Source: Zeaxanthinibacter enoshimensis (GTDB lineage Bacteria > Bacteroidota > Bacteroidia > Flavobacteriales > Flavobacteriaceae). Taken from it: a DNA stretch of 64,000 bases. The first letter of the stretch is position 1; each line of letters opens with the position of its first letter. The position numbers and the translations under genes were made by a program. A model generated the notes under the pieces. That model did no database searches, had not been told where the DNA came from, and was given only the letters and a program-made list of their open reading frames with translations. The stretch covers positions 868,001 through 932,000 of the forward strand of contig NZ_SNYI01000001.1 in assembly GCF_004362865.1 (NCBI RefSeq). Reading direction: 5' to 3'. This document shows positions 1 to 8,181 of the stretch, one piece after another.

Positions 1-314
1 CCAAGGCTAAGGCCATTACAACCCTGACCAATAGTGGGTATACGGCTTTCCAGATATCTGCATGGAGACCCAGTGCTCATATCCTGGTATTTACCTCCAA
101 TAAGCGTATCCTTACGCAGCTGAACCTGCTGTGGGGTGTTAAAGCGTTCTATTACGATAAGTTTGTTTCAACAGATGAGACCATAGAAGATGTAAACCAG
201 ATCGCCTGCGATAAAGGCTTCCTGGAAAGCGGGGATATGATGATCAGCCTGGCGGCCATGCCGATCAAAGATAAAGGTATGGTGAACACCCTGAGGGTGA
301 CAGAGATCGAATAG
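1..314 (+). CDS. pyk: pyruvate kinase, C-terminal fragment (5' end outside window)
   Basis: The window opens inside this gene; reading from base 3 gives about 103 residues ending in a TAG at 312-314. The sequence matches the C-terminal domain of pyruvate kinase: a segment with AWRPSAHILVFTSN, then LLWGVKAFYYD, and a tail with SGDMMISLAAMPI and GMVNTLRVTEIE. Pyruvate kinase converts phosphoenolpyruvate and ADP to pyruvate and ATP, the last step of glycolysis; this domain carries the allosteric region, while the catalytic barrel lies upstream of the window. The family identification is firm. Regulation cannot be judged from the fragment. Confidence 0.9.
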   Translation, partial: KAKAITTLTNSGYTAFQISAWRPSAHILVFTSNKRILTQLNLLWGVKAFYYDKFVSTDETIEDVNQIACDKGFLESGDMMISLAAMPIKDKGMVNTLRVTEIE

Positions 315-334
315 ATCACCATAAGTAAATTGGT

Positions 335-1093
335 ATGTGGAATTTAAAGGACAGGAAAGTACTGGTCACCGGTGGCAGTAAAGGCATCGGGAAGGCCACG
401 GTTAAAGAGTTCCTGGAGCTCGGTGCCGAGGTTCTGTTCACTGCCCGGAAGGAAGTGGATATCCGCACCTTCGAAGAGGAGTTGTCCGGGAAAGGGTACA
501 AGGTAAGCGGGATGGTAAGTGATGTATCTGTAGCCGAAGACCGGGAGGACCTGGTACGGAAGCTGACCCACGAGTACGGCAAACTGGATATCCTGGTAAA
601 TAATGCCGGGATCAATATCCGGAAGGCTGCACTGGACTATACCGAAGAAGAATTTTCAAAGATACTTGCGATCAACCTGTTTGCGCCCTTTGAGTTCAGC
701 AGGCTACTTTATTCCCTTTTACTGAAGGGCACTAAACCTTCGATCGTAAATGTTGCCTCCGTGGCTGCTTCCGTAGATGTTAAGTCGGGCAGCCCCTATG
801 GCATGGCCAAGGCCGGGCTGCTACAGCAGACGCGCAACCTGGCTGTCGAATGGGCCCAGGACGGTATCCGGGTGAATGCAGTTTCCCCCTGGTATACAGC
901 AACTCCCCTTACTGAAGCTGTCCTCACACAAAAAGACCGGATGGATCCCGTGATCGCAACCACCCCGCTCCGGAGGGTAGCACAACCGGAAGAGATGGCC
1001 AGTGTCATCGCTTTCCTCGCAATGGATAAAGCCTCCTATATAACAGGGCAGAATATTATCGTGGATGGGGGGATGAGTGTTTCTGCATTCTGA
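335..1093 (+). CDS. SDR family oxidoreductase (tropinone reductase-like)
   Basis: A 252-residue classical short-chain dehydrogenase/reductase of normal length. The Rossmann motif TGGSKGIG is at residues 12-19, NNAG at 89-92, and the catalytic Ser142, Tyr155 and Lys159 are all present. The C-terminal part has the usual PEEMASVIAFLAMD and TGQNIIVDGG segments. The overall pattern resembles the tropinone reductase-like group common in bacteria and plants, but the substrate cannot be named. It starts at an ATG 20 bp after the pyruvate kinase stop without a clear Shine-Dalgarno, so it may be read through from pyk. It converges on dinB with only 5 bp between the stops. Confidence 0.85.
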   Translation: MWNLKDRKVLVTGGSKGIGKATVKEFLELGAEVLFTARKEVDIRTFEEELSGKGYKVSGMVSDVSVAEDREDLVRKLTHEYGKLDILVNNAGINIRKAALDYTEEEFSKILAINLFAPFEFSRLLYSLLLKGTKPSIVNVASVAASVDVKSGSPYGMAKAGLLQQTRNLAVEWAQDGIRVNAVSPWYTATPLTEAVLTQKDRMDPVIATTPLRRVAQPEEMASVIAFLAMDKASYITGQNIIVDGGMSVSAF

Positions 1094-1105
1094 GAGTTTC
1101 AGAAT
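1087..1105. terminator. inverted repeat spanning the convergent SDR and dinB stop codons
   Basis: A perfect 7-bp inverted repeat (ATTCTGA, 5-base loop, TCAGAAT) contains the TGA of the SDR in one arm and the complement of the dinB TGA in the other. It could act as a weak bidirectional terminator, but there is no strong T-tract on either side, so termination is an inference. Confidence 0.35.
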
Positions 1106-2202
1106 TCAATTTGTAATTGCACCGCTATGGCCTCTTCTTTCGCTTCGCTCTCCTGTCCCCTGTCAGTATTCAGGTTACTTACAGAGATGCCGAGCAGGCG
1201 GACCGAATTCTGCAGGGCGTCCTGGTAGAGCAGTTCTTTAGCCGTCTCCAGTAAAACGGAATGGTCTGCGACAAAATAGGATAAAGTCTTTGCCCTCGTC
1301 TGTAGTTTAAAATCACTGTATTTGATCTTAAGGGTAATGGTTTTCCCGGCCAGCTGATTCTTCTTTAACCGCCGTTCCAGTTCATGGGCGATCTGTTCAA
1401 GTCTTTCTAACATAAAGATCTCGCTGCTGAGGTTTTCGCTGAAGGTACGCTCGGCTCCGACGGATTTGGGGGTACGCTCCGGCTTTACCGGGCTGAGATG
1501 TATGCCCCGTACCACCTGGTAATAGAATTTACCGCTCTTCCCGAAATGTGTCTTTAAAAAATCTTCTGATTTATCCTTCAGGTCTTTCCCGGTAAATATA
1601 CCTAACTGGTACATTTTCTCAGCAGTGACCTTCCCGACACCATAGAACTTCCGGATTTCCAGTTGTTCCAGGAATTCCGGCACATCTTCCGGGTCTACAG
1701 TCTTCTGGCCATTGGGTTTGTTAACATCACTGGCCACCTTGGCGATGAATTTATTGACCGAGATTCCTGCAGACGCCCTCAGGCCCAGTTGATCATAGAT
1801 CCGTTGACGTATTTCTTTGGCGATCATCGTCGCAGAGGGGTTGCCGAATTTGTTTTCAGTGACATCCAGGTAGGCTTCGTCCAGGGAAAGGGGTTCTACC
1901 AGGTCTGTATATTCCAGGAAGATAGCCCGGATCTTACTGCTGATCTCTTTATACCGGTCAAACCGGGGTTTAACAAAAATGAGTTCCGGACAATTGCGTT
2001 TGGCGGCCTGCCCACTCATGGCCGACCTTACCCCGAATTTCCGCGCTTCGTAGCTTGCAGCAGCGACTACGCCGCGCTTTGCGCCTCCGCCTACAGCCAC
2101 AGGTTTGCCCCTTAGTTCGGGGTTGTCCAGCTGCTCAACAGAGGCGTAAAAAGCATCCATATCTACATGGATGATCTTTCGCACCGGGAATTCATAAGCC
2201 AT
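1099..2202 (-). CDS. dinB: DNA polymerase IV (Y-family translesion polymerase)
   Basis: About 367 residues, the usual DinB length. Counted from the chosen ATG at 2202, the catalytic carboxylates are D14 (HVDMDAFYASVE) and D108/E109 (PLSLDEAYLD), with Tyr19 at the steric-gate position. The fingers segment SYEARKFGVRSAM and the helix-hairpin-helix/thumb region (FYGVGKVTAEKM) follow, then a little-finger domain. It should copy across damaged or misaligned template. A TTG six bases upstream could also start the frame, but the ATG is preferred. A -7-like box lies just upstream. It is divergent from the NAD(P)-binding protein gene at 2231, with 28 bp between the two start codons. Confidence 0.93.
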   Translation of the reverse strand: MAYEFPVRKIIHVDMDAFYASVEQLDNPELRGKPVAVGGGAKRGVVAAASYEARKFGVRSAMSGQAAKRNCPELIFVKPRFDRYKEISSKIRAIFLEYTDLVEPLSLDEAYLDVTENKFGNPSATMIAKEIRQRIYDQLGLRASAGISVNKFIAKVASDVNKPNGQKTVDPEDVPEFLEQLEIRKFYGVGKVTAEKMYQLGIFTGKDLKDKSEDFLKTHFGKSGKFYYQVVRGIHLSPVKPERTPKSVGAERTFSENLSSEIFMLERLEQIAHELERRLKKNQLAGKTITLKIKYSDFKLQTRAKTLSYFVADHSVLLETAKELLYQDALQNSVRLLGISVSNLNTDRGQESEAKEEAIAVQLQIEF

Positions 2203-2205
2203 AAA

Positions 2206-2213
2206 CAAATTTA
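2206..2213 (-). promoter_or_regulatory. possible -7 box (TAnnTTTG) for dinB
   Basis: The minus strand reads TAAATTTG, a full match to the Bacteroidetes -7 consensus. It sits so close to the dinB ATG that transcription from it would give a nearly leaderless mRNA. No TTG was found at the -33 distance, so support is modest. Confidence 0.3.
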
Positions 2214-2230
2214 AGTCATATCTTAGTTTT

Positions 2231-2905
2231 ATGGATACTCAGGGTAAAACAGCTATCGTCCTCGGAGCCACCGGGCTTACAGGTGGCATCCTTTTACAGA
2301 TGCTGCTGGAGGATAAGCGTTACAGTCTAATCAGGCTCTTTTCGCGCTCTTCGGTAGGGTATGAACATCCCAAGATGGAAGAGCTGCTGGTCAACCTGGC
2401 AGAACCCGAAACCTACCGGGAAAAATTCCGGGCAGACGAGGTATTCTGCTGTATCGGAACTACCAAATCCAAAACGCCCAATAAGGCGAAATACAGGGCG
2501 ATAGATTATGGAATACCCGTGCAGGCCGCTGTCCTGTGCAGGGAAAATGGCATTAAAACATTTATAGTGATCTCTTCTTTGGGTGCTAACCCTAAAAGCA
2601 AGGTCTTTTATAACCGTACAAAAGGCCAGATGGAAGCCGCTGTATTAAAACAGGAAATACCAAATACGTATATACTGCAACCATCTCTACTAGCAGGGAA
2701 AAGGGAAGAAAGAAGGATAGGAGAATGGATCGCCAGGCAGGTGATGAGAGCGATGAACCTGGTTATGGTGGGTCCCCTGGACAAATACCGGTCTATCTAT
2801 CCGGAACAGGTTACAAAATGTATGATCTGGCTGGCAAACCATAAGTATGAGCAACAGCGGATCCCTTCGGACGAAATAAGGAAAATTGCACACAGGCATG
2901 GGTAA
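2231..2905 (+). CDS. NAD(P)-binding atypical SDR, TIP30/HTATIP2-like
   Basis: A 224-residue protein with an N-terminal dinucleotide-binding motif (VLGATGLTGG, about residues 11-20) and the VISSLGANPKSKVFYNRTKGQME segment typical of the HTATIP2/TIP30 group of atypical SDRs, which bind NADPH. The YNRTKG segment supplies the active-site Tyr and Lys. No substrate is known for the bacterial members. Its stop overlaps the ATG of the CYTH gene by 8 bp, and the CYTH gene in turn overlaps the lipoprotein gene, so the three genes form a tight operon. It is divergent from dinB. Confidence 0.8.
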   Translation: MDTQGKTAIVLGATGLTGGILLQMLLEDKRYSLIRLFSRSSVGYEHPKMEELLVNLAEPETYREKFRADEVFCCIGTTKSKTPNKAKYRAIDYGIPVQAAVLCRENGIKTFIVISSLGANPKSKVFYNRTKGQMEAAVLKQEIPNTYILQPSLLAGKREERRIGEWIARQVMRAMNLVMVGPLDKYRSIYPEQVTKCMIWLANHKYEQQRIPSDEIRKIAHRHG

Positions 2906-3380
2906 GTACCAGGAGATTGAACGTAAATTCCTGGTCGTATCAGGAGATTACGTAAAACAGGCTACAAGCAAACAGCAGATAAGGCAGGGTTTCCTCAATA
3001 CCGATCCTGAACGCACGGTAAGAGTACGCATTCTGGATGATTCTGCCTTCATAACCGTGAAAGGGGCTTCCAGTGCGGATGGCACCAGCCGCTTTGAGTG
3101 GGAAACGGAGATCCATCCCGAGGAGGGACGTAAACTGCTGGAGTTATGTGAAGATGTACCCATTGAGAAGAATCGTTATAAAGTGCCCGTGGGGCGTCAT
3201 ATTTTTGAGGTGGATGAATTCCTGGGCGCAAATGCCGGCCTGGTGGTGGCAGAGGTTGAGTTGGGCGCCGTGGAAGAGGCGTATGAACAACCGGATTGGT
3301 TGGGGGAGGAAGTAACCGGCCAACCGGCATACTACAATTCACAATTAAGCAAACACCCTTTTAAATCATGGACTTCATAA
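2898..3380 (+). CDS. CYTH domain protein (adenylate cyclase/triphosphatase-like)
   Basis: About 160 residues from the ATG at 2898; a TTG at 2886 is an alternative but is less likely. The N-terminus holds the CYTH signature ExExK (E6, E8, K10), followed by the expected basic and acidic tunnel strands: RQGFLNTDPERTVRVRI, AFITVKG, RFEWETEI, KNRYKVPVG, FEVDEF and VVAEVEL. CYTH proteins hydrolyse inorganic triphosphate or related phosphates with a metal ion; bacterial single-domain members near this size are usually tripolyphosphatases, so that is the likeliest activity. It overlaps the upstream gene by 8 bp and the downstream lipoprotein gene by 13 bp. Confidence 0.88.
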   Translation: MGKYQEIERKFLVVSGDYVKQATSKQQIRQGFLNTDPERTVRVRILDDSAFITVKGASSADGTSRFEWETEIHPEEGRKLLELCEDVPIEKNRYKVPVGRHIFEVDEFLGANAGLVVAEVELGAVEEAYEQPDWLGEEVTGQPAYYNSQLSKHPFKSWTS

Positions 3381-3865
3381 AAAATTTATTAAGGTTTAGT
3401 TGCTGTCTTTTCGTCCTGGCAGGATGCGGTGACAATGAAAAAACAGAGAGGGCCAACGGGTCCGAAACCACCAAGCCATCTGTTAGTAAACTTAAAGATT
3501 CCCTGACCCGGTTGGGATACCAGACCTTTGACTACATAGAGGAAGGAACTAATGATACCATTCTGATGCAACAGTACTTTCTTGTACTGTTAAAAAGAGG
3601 GCCAAAGAGATCGGAGAACAAACAGGAAGCCGACAGCCTGCAGAGCCTGCACCTGCAGCATATGTCCCGGATGTACGAGGAGGGATATGCCGACTTAATG
3701 GGTCCTTTTGGGGATGATGGAGAGATCCGGGGAATCATTATCTACAATACCCCTAACCTGCAGATCGCAGACAGCCTGGCTAATCTGGATCCCTTAATCC
3801 GGTCTGGCGGATTGGTGGCCGAGATACACCCATGGTGGGCGGGGAAAGGTTATGGACTGCGCTGA
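3368..3865 (+). CDS. lipoprotein with YCII-like domain
   Basis: A 165-residue protein beginning with a lipoprotein signal peptide (lipobox LAGC, Cys20). After a polar linker, residues about 45-160 resemble the YCII dimeric alpha-beta barrel fold: a strand ending LVLLKRGP, the helix HLQHMSRMYEEG, then DLMGPFGDDGEIRGIIIYNT and a terminal EIHPWW. YCII proteins have an Asp/His pocket of uncertain function; a lipid-anchored periplasmic or surface copy is unusual. It overlaps the CYTH gene by 13 bp and ends one base before the convergent stop of the next gene. The fold assignment is by pattern only. Confidence 0.65.
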   Translation: MDFIKNLLRFSCCLFVLAGCGDNEKTERANGSETTKPSVSKLKDSLTRLGYQTFDYIEEGTNDTILMQQYFLVLLKRGPKRSENKQEADSLQSLHLQHMSRMYEEGYADLMGPFGDDGEIRGIIIYNTPNLQIADSLANLDPLIRSGGLVAEIHPWWAGKGYGLR

Positions 3866-3866
3866 T

Positions 3867-4262
3867 TCAGCTTCCGAGCAATCCTTCTTTTTCGAGGATA
3901 GGCAGGTATTGTAACTCCTGCTCCCCGATGCTGTTCTTCCGGAAAATATATTTGCGTTCAAAGAGTTTCCCTTCAGCATAGAAGGTCACGAAAAACTCGT
4001 TCTCGAGCTGCAGGACTTCTTCCTGTACCAGCTCGATCTTAGCAAAGGAACGGGCTTCAATAACGCCTATGGCATGTCTCATGGTAGACGTTTTAGTTTC
4101 CCCGTCATACCCCTTGGATACGATAAGAACCATTTCAATTGCCGAGTTCCTGTTGTTGATCAGGTAAGCGTTCCAGTCGCGGGAAAGGAACTCTTCATCC
4201 CAGTCGTGTGCCAGGGCGACATGTACGTCTTTTGCGATAGGTATTTCTATATCCTTTCTCAT
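3867..4262 (-). CDS. conserved hypothetical protein next to pheS
   Basis: A 131-residue soluble protein with no signal peptide or membrane segment. It starts at an ATG and lies 78 bp downstream of pheS on the same strand, so it may be cotranscribed with it. It is mixed alpha/beta, with strands such as NSAIEMVLIVSKGYD and ENEFFVTFYAEGKLFERKYIF and a start rich in acidic residues. From general recollection, homologues occur beside pheS in other flavobacteria and are sometimes mislabelled as phenylalanyl-tRNA synthetase because of that position; this sequence has no synthetase motif. Function unknown. Confidence 0.7.
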   Translation of the reverse strand: MRKDIEIPIAKDVHVALAHDWDEEFLSRDWNAYLINNRNSAIEMVLIVSKGYDGETKTSTMRHAIGVIEARSFAKIELVQEEVLQLENEFFVTFYAEGKLFERKYIFRKNSIGEQELQYLPILEKEGLLGS

Positions 4263-4340
4263 CTTAGCGGAATTATTAGGGATGTTCTCTTATAATAACC
4301 CGGCGGGAAGCCGATTTATTGTCCAAAGCAAGGAAGGCCG

Positions 4341-5360
4341 CTACAGGGCACTTCGGAACTGCTCCAGGAACCTGGTATCATTTTCACTCAGCAACCTGAT
4401 ATCGGAGATCTGGTGCAACAACAGGGCAATACGGTCTATTCCCATTCCAAATGCGAATCCTGAATAGGTTTGGGGATCAATACCACAATTCCGAAGAACA
4501 TTTGGGTCTACCATCCCGCATCCCATGATCTCCAGCCATCCTGTTCCCTTGGTCATCCGGTAGTCAGCTTCGGTCTCCAGACCCCAGTATACATCTACTT
4601 CCGCACTGGGTTCTGTAAACGGGAAATATGAAGGTCGCAGCCGGATCTCGGATTTGCCGAAAAGCGCTGTGGTAAAATACTGCAGGGTTTGTTTAAGATC
4701 GGCAAAGGAAACTCCCTTGTCAATATACAATCCTTCTACCTGGTGGAAAAAGCAATGGGATCTCGCCGAGATGGCTTCGTTGCGGTAAACCCGCCCGGGA
4801 GATATGGTACGGATCGGAGGTTTATTGTTCTCCATATAGCGAACCTGTACCGATGAAGTATGGGTTCTTAGTAAGATATCAGGATCTGTCTGAATAAAGA
4901 AAGTATCCTGCATATCCCTGGCCGGGTGGTGTTCCGGTAAGTTCAGCGCTGTAAAGTTGTGCCAGTCGTCCTCGATCTCCGGGCCCTGGGACACGTTAAA
5001 ACCAATACGGGAGAATATTTCTATGATCTGGTTCTTAACAATAGAGATGGGGTGCCTGGCCCCAAGTTCCAGGGGTTCAGAAGGCCGGGTCAGATCATCG
5101 TATGTCCGCGATTTCGGCGCCTTGTTCTCCAACCCTGTCTTAAGGGCATTCACTTTTTCAGTAGCCGCCTGTTTTAATTCGTTTATAGTCTGCCCGAATC
5201 GTTTTTTGTCCTCGGGAGCGACATTCTTGAACTCGCTGAAATATTCATTCAGCAGACCTTTTTTCCCAAGGTATTTGATACGGAAGGCTTCAATAGCCTC
5301 TGCCTGGTCCGATGAAAAGGCCTTTACCTCCTCTATATGTTTCTGAATCTGATCTATCAT
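4341..5360 (-). CDS. pheS: phenylalanine--tRNA ligase alpha subunit
   Basis: A 339-residue protein of standard length. It has the N-terminal coiled-coil domain that binds tRNA-Phe (about residues 1-85), then the class II catalytic core: GARHPISIVKNQIIEIF, the HTSSVQVRYM segment, motif 2 around FHQVEGLYID, and motif 3 GFAFGMGIDRIALLLHQI near the end. It attaches phenylalanine to tRNA-Phe as an alpha2beta2 enzyme; the beta subunit gene pheT is not in this window, as is common in Bacteroidetes. A full -7 box lies about 70 bp upstream of the ATG. Confidence 0.95.
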   Translation of the reverse strand: MIDQIQKHIEEVKAFSSDQAEAIEAFRIKYLGKKGLLNEYFSEFKNVAPEDKKRFGQTINELKQAATEKVNALKTGLENKAPKSRTYDDLTRPSEPLELGARHPISIVKNQIIEIFSRIGFNVSQGPEIEDDWHNFTALNLPEHHPARDMQDTFFIQTDPDILLRTHTSSVQVRYMENNKPPIRTISPGRVYRNEAISARSHCFFHQVEGLYIDKGVSFADLKQTLQYFTTALFGKSEIRLRPSYFPFTEPSAEVDVYWGLETEADYRMTKGTGWLEIMGCGMVDPNVLRNCGIDPQTYSGFAFGMGIDRIALLLHQISDIRLLSENDTRFLEQFRSAL

Positions 5361-5427
5361 CCGTCGTTGGCTTGGAGAAGTGACCCTTATATGGTCAGTA
5401 TCAAGGTTTACATAAATTTATGTGCGG

Positions 5428-5435
5428 CAAATTTA
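5428..5435 (-). promoter_or_regulatory. -7 box (TAnnTTTG) upstream of pheS
   Basis: The minus strand reads TAAATTTG, an exact match to the Bacteroidetes sigma-ABfr -7 consensus, giving a leader of about 60 nt before pheS. No clear TTG at -33. I saw no Phe-rich leader peptide or T-box-like fold in the leader. Confidence 0.45.
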
Positions 5436-5475
5436 AAACTTTTAAGTTTCCCAGCGGTGCTTTAGGTTAAAATTG

Positions 5476-5504
5476 AAAAAGGCCCCTGTCCGGGGCCTTT
5501 AAAA
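5476..5504 (-). terminator. intrinsic terminator after the SulP gene
   Basis: A 9-bp GC-rich stem (AAAGGCCCC/GGGGCCTTT, 5-base loop) starts within a few bases of the SulP stop codon, and the minus strand continues into a T-run. The plus strand also has an adjacent A-run, but all flanking genes are on the minus strand. It separates the SulP-carbonic anhydrase operon from pheS. Confidence 0.85.
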
Positions 5505-5505
5505 G

Positions 5506-7371
5506 TTATGCAATTGCAGGAGTCTTATCCTTGACATTGAGTTTTACCCAATTGACACAATCTTTAAAATTCTTGAAAATGTGTTCCTCAGGAATCAGGT
5601 CGGGAATGATGTCAATCCGTTCCATCATATATCTCGGCTGAGGGAGAACATCTACCAGCAGGACTATTATATTTTTCCTGCGCAGGTCTATAATAGTGTC
5701 TTCCATCGCGTAAAGACCGGATTGGTCCATGTACTGCATCCTGCCCATTCTGATAATTACGGCATCTGCAGTCTCAGGGATCTGTGCTGCCAGGTCTTGA
5801 AAATCACTGGTCGATCCAAAGAATAGGGGACCTTTAATATGCTTGATGAAAACCTCTTCCTTCAATTTTTCAGGAAATTCTTTCTCATCAGCCCAGGCTT
5901 TTTCAGGCAGTGGTTTCACCCCTGATCTTTCGGCCGTAAGATCACCCATCTTTTTCATAAACATTAATGAGGCAATGATCAGGCCTACACCAACAGCATA
6001 TACCAAGTTCCATACTGAAGATAACACAAGAACCACTAACATAATGATCACTTCTGAACTCAGTTTCAGTGGGCCCAGCTTGATATCCTTTGGCAGGTTA
6101 GGAATGGCTTTAAGTCCTTTGTAGTCCATTACACCGATACCTACAGTTACAAGGATCCCGGCAAGTACTGCAGCAGGAATCTGCGATGCAACGGGCCCCA
6201 TGGCCAGTAAGATGACAAGCAGTAATAAACCAGCGATCATACCTGAAAGCCTTGTTTTACCACCTGATTTGATATTAACAACGGTTCGGATGGTCGCCCC
6301 GGCACCGGGAATACCACCAAAGACAGCGGCGATACTGTTACCAATACCTTGTCCCACCAATTCCTTGTTCGGCTGGTGCTTCGTCTTCGTCATATTGTCA
6401 GCCACTACCGAAGTCAGCAGTGAATCGATGGCTCCCAGCAATGCAAGGGTCAGGGCCGTAAAGATGTACGGGGTGACCGAAGACAGTTTAAATTGCGTAA
6501 AGATCTCCATCTGGGGCATCGGCAGTCCTTCCGGGATACGCTCTATGGGGCGGTAATCCAGGCCAAACCCGTAAGCAACACCGGAGACTACGATAAGTGC
6601 CACCAGGGTACTGGGGACGGCCGTGGTGATCCGCTTGAAGCCATAAATAATTATAATTGTGGCTAATGCCAAGATCAGCTCCAGCCAGTTAATATTCTGG
6701 AGCGCCCTGGGCAATACGGAAAGTGTACCTAATACCCCTGAGGCTTCTTTAGCCGCCAGGGTGCTGGCTTCTTTCTGAATATCTGCTTCCGTGGTCTGCT
6801 CAGCCCTGCTGATAGTCTCTTCGAAATCTTCGAGAACCAGTATACCCTCTCCCGCTTCTTCTTTCAGGATGTTCTCCAGGATGATCTCTTCTGCCATCGG
6901 TTTGTATTGCTCAACATATTCAGCATCTTCCTTGGGATAATATCCAATCGCTGGCAGGATCTGTGTGACCAGTATGATCACCCCGATAGCGGTCATAAAC
7001 CCGGATACCACCGGGTATGGAATATACTTGATGTATTTCCCAAGACCTATCGCTCCTAGCCCGATCTGCATCAGTCCCGCCAACAGGAAAACTGTCAGGA
7101 TTGCGGGGAGTGCTTTCTCCACATCTCCTTCGTTCATCGCGATAATCCCCGCGATGATCACCATACTTACCGCCGTCATAGGGGCGGTAGGCCCGGAGAT
7201 CTGGGTGTTGGTGCCCCCGAAAAGGGCGGCGAAGAACCCTATAAAAATAGCCCCGTATAAACCAGCACTTGGGCCCAGTCCACTGCTGACCCCGAACGCT
7301 AGAGCCAGGGGTAATGCTACAATTCCGGCGGTAATTCCACCGAATAAATCACCTTTGATATGTTTAAACAT
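5506..7371 (-). CDS. SulP family anion transporter with STAS domain
   Basis: A 621-residue inner-membrane permease of the SulP/SLC26 family. The N-terminal core has GGITAGIVALPLALAFG and the signature GGTNTQISGPTAPMTA; the transporter fold ends near residue 490. A STAS domain follows (PLFFGSTSDF to about residue 605), including DQSGLYA at the anti-sigma-antagonist-like loop. Between about residues 146 and 212 there is an acidic, Glu-rich insertion absent from the second SulP in this window. The gene is 44 bp downstream of a beta-carbonic anhydrase, which makes bicarbonate the most plausible substrate, though sulfate or another anion is possible. A strong terminator follows the stop. Confidence 0.9.
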   Translation of the reverse strand: MFKHIKGDLFGGITAGIVALPLALAFGVSSGLGPSAGLYGAIFIGFFAALFGGTNTQISGPTAPMTAVSMVIIAGIIAMNEGDVEKALPAILTVFLLAGLMQIGLGAIGLGKYIKYIPYPVVSGFMTAIGVIILVTQILPAIGYYPKEDAEYVEQYKPMAEEIILENILKEEAGEGILVLEDFEETISRAEQTTEADIQKEASTLAAKEASGVLGTLSVLPRALQNINWLELILALATIIIIYGFKRITTAVPSTLVALIVVSGVAYGFGLDYRPIERIPEGLPMPQMEIFTQFKLSSVTPYIFTALTLALLGAIDSLLTSVVADNMTKTKHQPNKELVGQGIGNSIAAVFGGIPGAGATIRTVVNIKSGGKTRLSGMIAGLLLLVILLAMGPVASQIPAAVLAGILVTVGIGVMDYKGLKAIPNLPKDIKLGPLKLSSEVIIMLVVLVLSSVWNLVYAVGVGLIIASLMFMKKMGDLTAERSGVKPLPEKAWADEKEFPEKLKEEVFIKHIKGPLFFGSTSDFQDLAAQIPETADAVIIRMGRMQYMDQSGLYAMEDTIIDLRRKNIIVLLVDVLPQPRYMMERIDIIPDLIPEEHIFKNFKDCVNWVKLNVKDKTPAIA

Positions 7372-7415
7372 TTTGTATTTGAGTTATTGGTTAATAAGGA
7401 ATAGGAATTCCGGGA

Positions 7416-8042
7416 TTACAGGAAAGTAACTTCCCCGGAATCAATATTGTACATTGCTCCTTTGATCACGATCTCTCCTTTATCTTCCATCTCTTTTAAA
7501 ACCGGACTGTTCTGACGGATATTCTGGATAGTCAATTCTACGTTCTTCTCGGCCACGTTGTCCACGAATTCAAGGTTTCCTGAATTTCGCTCAGCGGGAT
7601 TCCCGGGCTCTGAGACTGCCTCTACCGCCGGCCTGATCTTACTTAACAGTGTGGTGAGGTTGCCGAGTTTAGCATCATCACAAGCTCCTTTTACCGCGCC
7701 ACAACTGGTGTGTCCTAAAACAACAATAGCTTTGGTCCCTGCAAGTTTGCAGGCGAACTCCATACTTCCAAGGATATCTTCATTGGCTATATTACCGGCC
7801 ACTCGGGCGCTGAAAATATCGCCGATTCCCTGGTCAAATACAACTTCCTGGGGAACACGCGAATCTATACATCCGAGGATCGTGGCGAAAGGGTACTGAC
7901 CACTGGAGGTTTGTGTGACCTGCTCCAGAAGGTCCCGGTTGGCCTTCTTATTTTGTACAAAACGCTTATTTCCCTCTTGTAAAATAGTAATCGCTTTTTC
8001 GGGTGTAATCGATGCCTGTTCTTCTTTTGTTAGTGTTTTCAT
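7416..8042 (-). CDS. beta-class carbonic anhydrase
   Basis: A 208-residue enzyme with complete beta-class zinc-site residues: Cys58, Asp60 and Arg62 in GCIDSR, and His111 and Cys114 in GHTSCGAVKGA. It interconverts CO2 and bicarbonate. The N-terminus is a plain helical region with no signal peptide, so the enzyme is cytoplasmic. It lies directly upstream of the SulP transporter in the same operon, where it could keep imported bicarbonate in equilibrium with CO2 for carboxylases or pH balance. No -7 consensus was found in the roughly 140 bp upstream. Confidence 0.93.
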   Translation of the reverse strand: MKTLTKEEQASITPEKAITILQEGNKRFVQNKKANRDLLEQVTQTSSGQYPFATILGCIDSRVPQEVVFDQGIGDIFSARVAGNIANEDILGSMEFACKLAGTKAIVVLGHTSCGAVKGACDDAKLGNLTTLLSKIRPAVEAVSEPGNPAERNSGNLEFVDNVAEKNVELTIQNIRQNSPVLKEMEDKGEIVIKGAMYNIDSGEVTFL

Positions 8043-8136
8043 AGATTGAGGTATAAGTAATTAAATGGTTATTCCCGTGATTCCAGTAAACTGACTCACA
8101 GGTAAGGTTATATAAAATTATAAGTAATTATGTTAA

Positions 8137-8159
8137 CCCTGCCTTTTGTAAGGCAAGGG
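8137..8159 (-). terminator. hairpin downstream of the small protein gene at 8182
   Basis: A 9-bp stem with one bulged base (CCCTGCCTT, TTGT loop, AAGGCAAGGG) lies about 25 bp past the stop of the minus-strand gene at 8182. The following bases are AT-rich but not a clear T-run, so it is a possible rather than certain terminator. Confidence 0.4.
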
Positions 8160-8181
8160 AAAAGGTTAATAATGGGGGTAG

